Positions 49,728-61,084 of a stretch of 64,000 nucleotides of DNA are shown piece by piece. The notes under the pieces were generated by a model that was given only the letters and a program-made list of their open reading frames with translations, ran no database searches and was not told where the DNA came from. Source of the DNA: Lomentospora prolificans (lineage: Eukaryota; Ascomycota; Sordariomycetes; Microascales; Microascaceae); assembly GCA_029532625.1 (NCBI GenBank), contig JARFXM010000009.1:1488001-1552000 (forward strand). The letters are read 5' to 3'. Made by a program: the position numbers and the translations under genes. Each line of letters starts with the position of its first letter. Position 1 is the stretch's first letter.

Positions 49728-50262
49728 AGCCTTGACGCCACTCTCTGGCGCTGTTTGTATCCTACGTTTTGTTACGGAGTTTCGAGGGTTGGGTTATCGA
49801 ACATTGAGTTTCGGCTCGGTCTACAGTATTGTGCGACAGCCACGCACTCTTACTCGCTCTGTTCTGCGGAGCTGCTCAAGATGATAATGCTGTACTAATA
49901 GAAGCGCATGTCGAGTCCCTAACACATATTAAACATATGGGAGAAAAATTGGCATTTGCACAAGCTCCTTAAAGGGGCGAAGAAAAGTGACATCGATAAA
50001 ATACATCCGACGCGCCGTGCCCCTATCTCGTTGCGGGAATTGCGCGAAACCAATCTGCTTGATCAGACAGGTGGCCATTAGAAGCCTGCTGCAGCTCAAA
50101 TAACGACGTACTTGCATTTTTAGTGGGATTTGATAAAAAGACGAACAAAAAATAAAATAAAAGGAAAGCGCTTCCTCTTCCACACCTCTTCTGACGCATT
50201 CCTTGTTCTGCATTGGTTGCACGGGCTAGTAGGCGTGGATTTGTGCTAGAAGAAGATACCCG
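49728..50262. other. Convergent 3' region EAF6 / calnexin
   Basis: 535 bases between facing stop codons, with AT-rich stretches at about 49915-49995 and 50110-50170. Nothing else is recognised. Confidence 0.5.
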
Positions 50263-52194
50263 TTACGACTGTTGGCTGCGCGTGTTTCGCTTGGTGGCCT
50301 CCGTCTTGCCAGTGTCAGCACCGGTCGCCGTGGCCTGGGTCTTGTCCTTGGATACCTTAGCGCCACTGTCGGTCTTCTTGGTAGCCGAAGGGGAGGAACC
50401 CTGGCTGGCTAGGCTAACAATGACAGCAACAAGGCCAAGGATAACGACAACAAGACCTCCGGCGGCTTCGGGGACAAACTGGGCAGCTTGGATGGGATCC
50501 TTCTTAGCAAGGGTGAAAAAGAGGTCAAGCTTCTCCTTCACGTAAGTTACCGGATCATCGGTGAACTTGAGATCCTCAGGGGACTTCGGCTTGGGCTCTT
50601 CCTTGGGCTTCTGGGCCTCTTCAACGAGCTTCTCGGCATCACGCTTAGGCTTCCAAGCTTCATCAGCGAGCTTCTGCGCATCCTCAACAGAGTGGCCGAT
50701 ATAGATATTGTCGAACATTATGTTGTTTTGCATCGTCCAGATTTCGAAACCAATCTGGAAAAGCACTGTTAGTGACTGCCTTCATGGAGTATTCTCATTA
50801 CCAGGGACATAATCGAGGAACTTACAGCGCCCATGGGCTCAAAGTTGGCAGGGTTCTTGTCTTCGAAGTAGTCGGGGTTCTTAATCTTTCTGGGAGCCCA
50901 GGGTCCCTTGTAGGCGGGGTTGTCAATCAGAGGAGCGCTCCATTTACCCTTGAAATCCGGGTTTTTGATCATGGGCTTGGTCCAGGGGCCACAGCCGGAG
51001 ACCTCAGAACATTTGGGGTTGGGCACGGTCGGGGGAATCCAGTCGCCATCTTCCTCGTCATCCCAATCCTCGGGCTTCTCTGCTTCGGGATCGGGGATAG
51101 AGGTGGGCTCATTCTCGAGCCAATCTTCAGGCATGGTGGCCTCTTCGTCAACAATCTCGTAGGGCGCATCCTCATCCCAGTCCTCGGGCTTCTCGGCCTC
51201 CGGGTCGGGAATGCGGGCCTCGTCGACCCAGTCTTCAGGCTTAGTATCAGAGGGATCGTCAACTTCCTCGGGAGGGTTGACAGAAGGCTGGAAGTCGGTG
51301 AGAAGACTTCCGGACTTGACCTCCTCACCGTTCTGCTTCACAACATAGGTGTTGTTGGGATGAACGATGAGCGTGTAGAGCTCTGTGGTCTTGACGATCT
51401 TGGCTGTAGGAGGAGTGACCAGATGCTTCTCCTCATACTCGCCCGTCTTTGGGTTTTTGTGGTTGAAAATGAAGTGAACCTTGTTCGTGTGGCCGCACTT
51501 ATCCGGGCCGAACATGATAACGTAAGGTGTCGTGTTGGAGAACTCCTCCTGGTGCAGGGCCTTATTCTCACGAAGAAGCTTTAGATAAGCCCCGCCGCAT
51601 TCCAAACCATCTACAGCATCCTGGTTAGTCGATGCGTCTCCCTGGTGTAGAGATAATGGCATCAACGGTTGGGGAAGACTTACTCTGAAGTTTAACCTCG
51701 TATTGCAAAACGAGAGTTTTGTCCTTATTGTCGATCGTCTTGGGGAATTTAGCCGAAATGGCGTGGTGAGCAGCAGCGTTCTTGACAACGAGACCACTAT
51801 CGCCCTCCATGCCCTTGTAGACACTTGGTTCCTCGACAGCCCACTCGCCGACGTAGGCCCACTGTTCCTCTTCATTCCCCTTGGTCTCCTTCTTAGCATG
51901 GGAAGGCTTCCATCGGGAGTCCCAGCCGTCGGTGAACTGTTCGAGGAATTCGGCCTTAATCGACGAAGGCTATTGGAGTGGAGAGAGGTGATTAGCCACT
52001 GTCATGGAAACAGATGGGTGTAATGCTGGCCTCAAACGGGCTGATGGGGAAGTGGAACTAAGGAATAAACTTACTGTGAAGGTGGGCAGGTTAACGGAAA
52101 CAGACGAAGCCTCTTCAGGGACACCCTCATCTGCATGAGAAGTGCCAGCAAGAAGTGCGGCTGTCACCGCAGTGGCGACGGAATTGAGCTTCAT
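50263..52194 (-). CDS. clxA: Calnexin, ER membrane lectin chaperone
   Basis: Binds monoglucosylated N-glycans on folding glycoproteins in the ER. Four exons, 52194-52075, 51969-51684, 51610-50826 and 50754-50263, give 560 residues, the length of Aspergillus ClxA. A signal peptide occupies about 1-21 (cleavage near SHA-DEG). The lectin domain holds NGLECGGAYLKLL and PYVIMFGPDKCG. The proline-rich P-domain shows motif-1 repeats (PDPEAEKPEDWD twice, plus variants) and motif-2 repeats (KGKWSAPLIDNPAY and similar). GFEIWTMQNNIMFDNIYIG closes the lectin fold. One membrane helix lies at about 496-513, followed by a Lys/Ser/Thr-rich cytosolic tail. The transcript leader would contain a long U tract (genomic A23 at 52262-52284). 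Confidence 0.97.
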
Positions 52195-53540
52195 TGTTGC
52201 AAGGGGGAGGGAGGCCGTGCAACAAGAGAGTCAGGTTAGCAGGGCCAAAGAGGAGATGAAGAAAAAAAAAAAAAAAAAAAAAAAGATTGCACTAGAGCAC
52301 TCTAAGAACCTAAGGTGTTCCGAAGTGGAAGAATTATTAGAGGGGAGGAAGGGTGGATAGTAGTGGTGAAGAAGTAGGGATTTTCTACTCTGGCTTTGAT
52401 GGTGAATGCGAACGTGTCCTTTTTTCTTTCTGAATGGTGCCAGCTGGGTAAAATTGGAGAGCTCAATGCATGAGAATTCTCCGCCTTGCCGTGCATTGAT
52501 AGCTTTTGGAGAATTGCGGGGTGGCTGGTTGCAGAGAGCTCGTCTTAACATCATGCTACTATTGCTGCTGATGGACAATTGGCTACCCCTGATTCGAGTA
52601 GTTCGTCCTTGATTGAGTCTGTTTGATTGGTTGAGGCCACGTGTAGCAACTGGTGATAGAAGGGCGAAGAAGAATCCAAGAGAATAACCGGCAAATGTAC
52701 CCGCAACGCGCGGTCAATTTTCCCCCGCGAAAAGAATGGGATAATCGTGGACAAGTTGGCTCGTGTTCGTTTAGACCCCATTAGCTTATCTGCACTTCGA
52801 AAAAAAAGATGATGAAAGATGCGACCTTAACGTACGGGTCGATTCAAGCATCGCGGCCATACAAGCAGGTGTCTCTATGGGTGCTTCTCCTGTTTGATAA
52901 TCGGGTTAAAGGATGGTGGAATCATTGCACATGCGCGAGCTAATCCACGGTCTATGATTTGAGCCCTAATTTGTATCTTGCTAGAACTGGTCACCTGGCT
53001 CATAGCTTTCGTGGTCTCAGTCGAGTGTAGTTGATGCTAATGACTGAATTTGGTGCTCACTCCTCTGGCCTTGTGGCTATTCCACCCTCTTGTGACCAGG
53101 CGTATAAGTGCCAGATCCTTCCATTGGGTTACGTCGACGGGAGACTTCTGTTCTACACTAGACGTAACGACGGGCATATCGACACTCATGCCGTCGTCGC
53201 GCAGGATGTGGGTACTTCGGCGTTCTGTTCTGGGGCAAGAGCGAGGGAAGGGGCAGTATTTTAAAGATGAACTTCTACCACGGCGCAACTGATATGTTGC
53301 AGGCAAGCACGGTGGAAGTCACCGTTCAGGCAACTATCACGGATGCACTTGGAACATGTTTCAAAGACCTAGTTCGAATATCATTCGGATCAATTATTAC
53401 CGCCAAACCCTGATGTGGAATTTACGAATCGGTGAGGCGTTGAATGGTATCATGATGTGATCAGCTATCCAAAGAGAGTTGCATTGAAGCTATTTCGCGT
53501 TCCTCCGTGAAACATAAGGTCGATGATCCCCTTACAGTAC
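52195..53540. other. Calnexin promoter and 3' region of the GPI-protein gene
   Basis: 1346 bases. Near the calnexin start there is an A23 run at 52262-52284. A CACGTG core at 52638-52643 has ATTGG six bases upstream, loosely like an ER-stress element but with the wrong spacing. Short frames elsewhere look like chance. Confidence 0.45.
52262..52284. repeat. Homopolymer A run (23) in calnexin leader
   Basis: Twenty-three A on the plus strand, hence T/U on the calnexin coding strand, about 68-90 bases upstream of the start codon. Confidence 0.85.
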
Positions 53541-54218
53541 CTAGAAGGCAAGGACGGCGGCCAAGAGACCGAATAGGCCAAGAGAGGAAGAAGCAACGAG
53601 GCCAGCGGCGGCGCCGGGAGTTTCGGTAGAGTCGGCAGAGGAGCCGGTGCTGGTTGCGTCACCAGACTTGGAGCTATCGCCGCTCGAGTTATCGCCCGAA
53701 TCGGAACCGGAACCAGAGCTAGAGTCGGAGTCGGAGCCAGAGCCGGAGCTGGAGCCCGCACCAGGCTGGTTAGGGGTTCCCTGCTTAGGGTCGTAGTCTG
53801 CCAATGTGTTAGCCAGTCATTTAACCCAGCAATACGTGGTGGACTACATACAGTTCTCAACAATACACTCCTGAACACAGTTGCCGTAGGCCACGGTCGC
53901 GCTTTCACTTCCGTCACCCTGGTCACACTTGCCAACACAATCATGGAGCTTGTTGAGGTTGTCCTCGTTTGGGCTAGGGACCTAGTTGGTAGGGCATTAG
54001 TTACCGTGTCCGGAGGGTACTGTGGGTGGGTACCCTCTGCTTACAGGAGTGCAGTGAGCAAGGCAGTTCACGTCGTTGGCATCACAAGCGTTGATACACT
54101 TCTGCTGTTCGGTAGTGAGGCCAGAGGTGGAAGCAGGGGTAGTGGCGCTGGTGGTAGCATCCTGAGCGCTGACGGCAACAGCGAAAATGCTGGCGACGAT
54201 GACAGGAGTGAAACGCAT
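53541..54218 (-). CDS. Small GPI-anchored cysteine-patterned surface protein
   Basis: Probable cell-surface protein of unknown role. Three exons, 54218-54045, 53981-53852 and 53797-53541, give 186 residues. A signal peptide spans about 1-18 (MRFTPVIVASIFAVAVSA). The mature ectodomain holds eight Cys arranged as four CX3C pairs: CINAC, CLAHC, CVGKC and CVQEC. They form two blocks separated by PVPSPNEDN. A Ser/Gly/Asp-rich spacer follows, and the C-terminus is a hydrophobic GPI-attachment tail (GLVASSSLGLFGLLAAVLAF). Similar short GPI proteins are annotated in other Eurotiomycetes; the pattern is not the eight-Cys CFEM spacing. The intron 2 junction reads IVENYYDPKQG, removing what would otherwise be a ninth Cys. 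Confidence 0.88.
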
Positions 54219-55313
54219 ATTGGCGGTAGGAGTGCTAAATTAGACGAATTAGGATATCGATATTAGAGATAGTGGCAAAGCAAATAAGTGGAAAGATGCA
54301 GAGCGATTCGAACGAGCGTACAACAACGAGTGTCTGGGGTGGAAAGTCAAAGGATAAACAAGGGGAGCTGGATGGGTGGCTCTCCTCTTTAATACGGTCA
54401 AAACAAGCTCCCAGGTACCAAACCGGGGTCGCATATCCCCCCCCAAAATGTGGATGGGGACATGGGACGGAGTTCGGACAGCGCCTAGGCTGTTAAAGTC
54501 ATCTCGTGTCCGGGTGGCGCTATTTGTGAGTAGCGGCCTGCATTCCTCTCCATTCAATACCCAATGGGACCTTGAGAATTTGAGACCCAAGAGCAATTCT
54601 TTGAGTACATCTCGCGCTTCTGTTGTGTAGCCAATGTGGCTCATTTCTTCTTTGATTTCTCTTCCCTTCTGAATTTTCTCCTTCTCCCTGCAACCCCCTT
54701 CTTTTCTCTCTTGTTCGCTCTCCCTTCTCTCTTGATCTCGTCTCGATTACAAAGCATGCTCTCTCGGCCATGGGCACCGTCGATACTTGCGAATTTGTGA
54801 TGTTGGGCGTGAAGGAGATATGCCAAGTGTTTCAGCTCTGACTAACAAAGTGCCTCCCAAGAGTCCTCCAAGTAAACTCGACGCAGCAGTTCAGAAAAAA
54901 ATATGGCTGCCAAGGATATTCTAGGAGCGACAGGCTGATGTTCCCTGTCAGAGCACCCAACCTAATAAAGAGACGGAGAAAAGGGGGCCTAACACCGCAA
55001 CTCTAGATGGGTGTGGAGAAGCTGGCAGCGATTAATGCTCGACGGCGGTAATTATAAAATCCTTGTGGAAAATAACACGCGCTGCCCGATGAACCCCAGT
55101 TCTCAGCTGATCGGCGATCTGTTCTTTCTACATTTCGGCGAGGCAGGGGTCTCGCACCCGCCGCGGCCAGCCCTCGGGATCGTCTTCGTCTTGACACCTT
55201 CTCAGGATAAGGGTCTGAATTCGCAGCACAGGGCGTAGTCGCTTAACTGTCTTCATCCTTTCTCCGCCTCCCAGTTCCTTCGAACCTTGCCCAGTTTCTT
55301 TTTTTCTTTTCTT

Positions 55314-55348
<35 letters not shown>

Positions 55349-56530
55349 CCCTCTCACAATCTGCACCCTTCGGGTGAATGTGGAGCCATCTCTCGTATTC
55401 CGGGACGGATGTGGAGAGAGAGTCGGAAAAGGTTGGGCACTTCGTCTAGCCCAGGGGTCAAGTTCAGGACTGCTCTGACATTGCAAGGCTTCGTCTGTCA
55501 TCTGGTTGGACGGCTTGAGAAAGCGATGTTATTAGCGTAATGCATAATTAAACCATGGCCCTCGACTGGTAGGGTACGCGGGTACCTCTTTGGACGCCGC
55601 ATTGGCACCCTATCACAATCTTGGAGGACTGAGTGATCTCTCAATATTAGCCGTTCCTTGGATCGGCGTGACATCACTACTGTGCCTAGTAAGATCCAAC
55701 AGGTCCAAGTATTTCGCCACGCCTGCTCGATACGAGAGAGAGGTTTATTACAAAGCATACGGAGTAAAGTCTTCGTGCACTCAAAATTTATTACATGTCA
55801 TCAATGAATTAGAGCTGTATGCTCTTTTACTGGTAGAATAACACTGGTTTGCCATCCCTCGAACTCGCCGATCAATGGATCCCACATTCTCAGCCACTGG
55901 CCCAATACGTGGTTCGCGATGGTAGCCAAATTATTACCGCATGCGGATCCACGCCGGGCTAAAAAAACATCAGGTGGCTTGGTGCTTTACAGTACAAGCT
56001 ACCTCGGGCAATTGTAATTGTTGTGATTCGAGCTTGGACGCATATAAGTTATGGAGTGGGAATAATGACGAGGAACGAACTGATAAGAACTCCATCGGTT
56101 CTAGATCCCAGCATTCTCTCTATGGCTGTGATATGCTCCATCCTGGGGACTGGAGGGAGCGAGTGGGCTCATGAAGGACATCGCGAGTGTCAACTGGACT
56201 ATGTGTCGAAAGGATGGATAGATACATGCGAGCGCATGTTCTGAGATATGGATTCATTTCTTAATAGATTACGCAAGAGAATATTGAGTAAGGGCGACAA
56301 GTGTAGAATACATTTCGACAGCTACAGAGCAGTCGTTCTTGACAATTAAAAGCGAAAGTCTATCAGACACCATGAAAATTTTGGGCGCCACTCGTGTTGT
56401 TGGCTCGCTGAGGCAAAATACACACTAAGCGATGAGGAGTTGTGCTCGCGGGTGCCTTAAAACCCTAACTTCTCCTCCGAGGCTCATATATGTAACAGGC
56501 AGAATAACGGAGCTTGTGGCTCTCCAAAAC
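54219..56530. other. Gene-free interval of 2.3 kb
   Basis: The left end is the promoter of the GPI-protein gene; the right end the 3' side of DNM1. It contains CT-rich stretches (about 54655-54740 and 55260-55350), a T25 run and one TACGGAGTA word at 55758-55766. No convincing gene. Confidence 0.5.
55324..55348. repeat. Homopolymer T run (25)
   Basis: Twenty-five T at the end of a TTTTC-rich pyrimidine tract beginning about 55295. Confidence 0.85.
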
Positions 56531-59149
56531 TTACAAGACTTCCCCAATGATCTTCGCTGCCTCCCGATAGGTTTGGAGGAGTCTCTCACATTTCTCTCGC
56601 TCCTTCTTCACGCCATCGTCTTCGTACAGCAATTCTTCGAAGAGGCTTTCCTTATAAAGTTCGCTTACAAGCCTATTCTGAACCACATCTTTACAATGAT
56701 TCACGAGGAGATGCATGACAGCTTTCGGGACTTGGTCTGCGATAGACTCCCGCACGATATTGAAGTACGAAGAGATGAGAGCACGGATTAAATCCGTTTC
56801 CATCGCCTCTCGGTCTGTAAGGGCGGGTTCCACACCAGAGCTCTATAAAATTGGTTAACTTAGGCCTAGAATCGCAGCTTGCGGTGGCGAGGGTAAACTT
56901 ACAGCTGGCGATCCAACATCACCAAAACGAGAGTGTTTAATGTTCTCGCTGTCCTCATCCCGCAGTTGTCGCATAATGGACTTGTCCTCGGGACGGCGAA
57001 TACTTTGGCTAATACTCGGCTCGGAGTTCTGACTGACGTGCCTCGTTGCAATGGCATTCGACGGCGGCTGCTGCGCAACACCGTCTTTTCCAAAGAAATA
57101 AGTCAAGAAGGAATCCCGTGTATTCCCGAGGCTTTGACTGTTGAAGCGGGAAGGGGATGATGAACGGTGACCATTTACTGCCGATGTGATTCCAACCGCC
57201 CCAGCATTTTCCCGGACACTCGGAGACATGCTTCTGAGTCCTCTTGCCTGCGGCTTCTTCAGATTGGCAACGTCAGCCCGATCGGCAACAGCGGTATCTT
57301 CATCATCTTCGGCTGTGTCGGCTCCGTTCGTCCCGAGCTCCTTCAGTCGCCTCTTTTCTCGGCGTTCTCTTTCCTCTTGGACCAATCGCTTCCGTTCCTT
57401 TTCCTGCCTGCTTGTGACTACTTGACCCATTGCTGCTGCGGCTCCGAGAAAGTTGGGGTGATTTGTATTGATATACGCACGTTGAATTGCTATAAGAGAT
57501 TCCACGTACGAGGATGCGGGCCCCAGTCTTTCACGAAGGAGGTCTGACACAACTTCAATGAGTTTTGCTTGAAGTCGAGGAAACCGAGAAAGTTCCGTAG
57601 ATCCGCATGTATGACATATCTTAATCAACTCTTCGTACACAAGCTCCACGCAACGTTGACTGGGGATCTCGAGCAGCTTAATCTGCGGCTTAACCAGAAG
57701 GTCAAAGGCCATCTCTGGCACAAACAGGCTAGGCCGGGGTCCGGTTGAGTTGCGTATAGCAGTACGAATATCCAATGCTGAGAGATTTGACGTTGGGTCA
57801 ATAGACTCGAGTGAGCTCCCGAAAACCGAGTTGAAGATATAGTAGATCCTTGCTCCACCGCAAAGCTCCTTCGTGGAAATGTCGGTCGATGTTCCGTCGA
57901 TGGAGGAGATAAACGAGGTTGCAAAACGAGTCATTAACTGCAGAATCAAAGATCCGCGATGCTCCTTGCCACTGAAGTGCATGTCACCATAACTGGCGAG
58001 TTCCTGCTGGGTCTGTCCCATCAATGTGTTTAGCCGAGCCTTTATGTCGGGTAGTCGCTCTCGAATGTGTGCCATTAAAGTTGTGTTGAGCGTCTTTGCG
58101 AGGAACTGAGTTCCACAACGATTCGCGATGTTGCGGTACGCAGGGTGGTGGCGGAAAAATTCGCTTTCGGCCTTCAGTGCCTCCTCCATAGGCTTGTTGC
58201 CTTGGATATCCTGCTGGGACCGATTGACAACGCCAATAAACCCAAGTTTGAGAGGGTATACGCGACCAGATAATATATCCAGAGCATTGGTTCCGTGGTC
58301 CATCAGATCCACCTTGGTTAGAACACCAATCGTGCGCCTCCCGAGGGGGTCGACATGTCTGGCGAGCTTCAAAGCTTCCGAATTCACGATATCCACGTTT
58401 GCGGGGGAAACGGCGAGTATGATACTGTTTGGTTTCGCAATGTATTCCGAGATGAGGTTACGTGTCTGTTTCTCGATATCGGTGGGTTGATCTCCAATTG
58501 GGACCTATCGATGCAAGAGATTAGAAAGCCGATCTCCAAAGATAGGAACCATAGTTTCTGAACTACAGAGCTCAGGACGCATAGGTTGAGTGGGGTAAAA
58601 AAAAAAATACCTTTGTCAAGCCCGGCAAGTCTACGAGAGTCAGGTTCAGGACATGGGGTGAGTAGATTTTCAAATTGATCGGCTGCCTGTTAATACCCTT
58701 GTTTGTGCCGGCTACTCGGGAGGTTTCGTTCTCGATCTCTCGTTTTACATCACCAAAGTCTGTAAATCGCCGATTCGGAATGTGATGGAATTCTGCCCAC
58801 TCACACCGGCGCGCCGCAGAAGGGGATCGGTAAGGATCCTCCGGGGGTTCGGGTCGCGATTCATCCTTGGGGACGTTGATAAGTTGCAAAATCAACGGCC
58901 TTCGCGTTACGATGCCACTACCACGAGGTAGAAAGTCGCGACCAACGATATTCTCTAGAACGGAGGATTTACCCGCGGATTGGGAACCAACCACGACCTA
59001 GACGCTAGTTAGAGGATGTAGATAGTAGTGAAAACAAAGGTCGTGCGTACAATCTGTGGTAGGTCCAAAGAATCGCTGCCGATCGTATTGAACACTAGAT
59101 CCTGCAGCTTGTTAACGATGCCGAGGAGGTCTTCGCCTAGAGCTGCCAT
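56531..59149 (-). CDS. DNM1: Dynamin-related GTPase Dnm1 (mitochondrial/peroxisomal fission)
   Basis: Self-assembling GTPase that constricts mitochondria and peroxisomes. Four exons, 59149-59051, 58997-58611, 58504-56903 and 56842-56531, all phase 0, give 799 residues. The start MAALGEDLLGIVNKLQD and VVVGSQSAGKSSVLE are classical. GTPase motifs are the P-loop GSQSAGKSS at 37-45, DLPGL at 156-160 and TKVD at 225-228. The middle domain follows. After NTNHPNFLGAAAAMGQ comes a charged Arg/Glu stretch and a disordered insert (B-insert) of roughly 150 residues, which separates Dnm1 from Vps1. The insert contains the FLTYFFGKDG motif usual in Dnm1. The C-terminal GTPase effector domain (ETDLIRALISSYFNIVRESI) is in the last exon. 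It is divergent from COX19. Confidence 0.96.
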
Positions 59150-60056
59150 GACGCTTGGTGCTGTATGTATTTGAACTGCTAGTTGGAGGTGTGGTCGAGT
59201 GATTGAGGTGTTGTTCGCTGATGGTTTGGGAGATGTCTAAGGATTTTTTTTTTCCTTGCCTCCTTTTGTAGAACAGAAATTGTGATGTAGGATAGAAGTG
59301 ACTTCATACAAAGCCGATGGCAGCGCGTGCGTGGAAATAGTCAGTAGATTGGCGTAATTTCTCAATATGTTCAGGCTTTAGCCTCTCTACCTCACATATT
59401 CCAGAAGCGACGCGATCGTAGCGGCTTCTGACTTGTGATAGAACAGGTTTATCGATCCATGTAATACATGACCATTAAGAGGTAGTGCAGGGCAATTGTG
59501 ATATATCTGATAATCGAATAACTGAGTAGCAAGCACATGGCACTATACGAACCTCGGTTATCCAGCTTTTATTACTGTTCGCAACTCAAGTCCTGGGGTA
59601 TCTACGAAGTATGGATGTCGACAGCTTTGTTGGCCCCGATAAGGCAATAACGAGAAAGACTCCTTTTCATAAGCATGACTGAACAATTCTAGGATCCCTC
59701 GTACTTTCCTTGCATGAGGGAGGTTAAACCGAAAAGGAGGAAATATAATAGAGGGATAGAAGAAAAGTATTTACTATTTGAATCTATTTTCATGTGACTT
59801 GTAAAGTGTGTTTTGTTGACAATCCACGAAAATATTATTTCATGCATCGCCCCGATGTCCGGTTGCATTTGCCCGCATAATTAAAAGCCAATCCAACTCT
59901 ATCATGCGAGGTCTATCTAGCTCTCAAAAAGCATCAGTGAGCCTATGCCAGATATCAGTGTGATAAAGGATCCCAACATTTAAAAAAACAAAAAAAAATC
60001 AAGAGAAAAAACTACTATCACTAGCGGATTTTCCCTTCGCAACAGGCCACGACATC
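59150..60056. promoter_or_regulatory. Divergent promoter region DNM1 / COX19
   Basis: 907 bases between divergent starts of two mitochondria-related genes. A T10 run lies at 59244-59253 on the DNM1 side. The COX19 side is A-rich (about 59960-60010). No particular factor site is claimed. Confidence 0.5.
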
Positions 60057-60580
60057 ATGAGTTCATTTGGAGGTCCAGGAAATAGGCCAATTACCAAGCC
60101 AACCCCGTAAGGCATTCTCGAAGTGCACCAAAGGACTTTTCTCGGCTGATACGATCCCAGACCCCAAAGAGGGAGCTTTCCACTCGATCATGACGGTAAG
60201 TACGCTCTATTCCAAGTCTCCTCTCTTCCATGGGACCCTCATTTGTCCATAAACTTATCAAAGAACTCGCTTGGCGGAGTAGGGGAGTGCAGACACGTCA
60301 TGACAAGTTATCTTTCCTGTATTAGCAAGGTCGGAGGCGAAAATAAACCCGAGTGTCGCGACCTCGCAAAGGCTTACCTTGGGTGTCGTATGGACCGGTA
60401 GGTGAAATTCAATGATTATCATTCACTCTGCCGACTAAAACACAAGGTAGGAATTTGATGGCGAAGGACGACTTCAAAAACCTCGGATTTCAAGGAGATC
60501 CATCTCAGCAGCCAGCTCCGCACAACAAGGATGGCGCCAAGGATGGCGAAAGTGGCAAGCCGGGAGAGCTACGATGGTGA
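60057..60580 (+). CDS. COX19: Cytochrome c oxidase assembly factor Cox19
   Basis: Twin CX9C protein of the mitochondrial intermembrane space, needed for copper delivery to cytochrome oxidase. Four small exons, 60057-60106, 60161-60195, 60283-60397 and 60451-60580, give 109 residues. The N-terminus MSSFGGPGNRPITKPTPPQR is spliced into GSFPLDHDGECRHVMTSY. The two CX9C motifs are CRHVMTSYLSC and CRDLAKAYLGC, followed by RMDRNLMAKDDFKNLGF, the Cox19 signature. The tail is polar. Exon 2 is only 35 nt and all introns are 53-87 nt, so gene finders may miss it. Intron 3 begins GTAGGT and ends AAGGTAG; the acceptor choice is fixed by the RNLMAKD frame. Confidence 0.95.
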
Positions 60581-61084
60581 TACCGCCAGTTCGACGGCCT
60601 TCTATAACTCCCCTCATGAAGTTTCTGCGCTCTGGCAAGATGACTGAGAATGCGACCAGGTCACGGAGCTGTGCGTTGTGTAGCTATACTGTGTAAAAAT
60701 GTATCCAGTCTTCGAATGCATAATTTGTGTAATGACAACACATCGACACGTCGGGCAGTTGCCTGGTCAACCTCGCACTCGTAACAAACACAGCCCACCC
60801 AGTCCGAAGAGACTTTGGAGTGTCTCCTTAAATGAGACTCTCCACTCAGAACCGCTCCCCCCAAAGCGCAAATGCCAGAGTACAAGACAATCATCGCCAA
60901 ACTCGAAGATACTTGATTTGATAAACTTCCAGAAACGATCTGCCCTCATTCCTAGACTAAGTTCTTGCTTCTCTCGACGATTCCGGGGACCTAGAGCCCA
61001 TTCATGCCCAAGGCTCACCTTCAACCTCGAATATCCACTGTTTCTCAGAGGACTCCCACAACCGAGACTCAGCAAGCTCTGAAA
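60581..61084. other. Intergenic region COX19 / LIM-protein gene
   Basis: 504 bases between two genes on the same strand, holding the COX19 3' UTR and the promoter and leader of the LIM gene. Short frames on both strands look non-coding. Confidence 0.5.

Noticed and set aside
52626..52643. ATTGG-N6-CCACG resembling an ER-stress element upstream of calnexin
   Set aside because: The known ERSE (N9) and ERSE-II (N1) spacings are not met and fungal UPR elements differ, so it is not annotated as a site.
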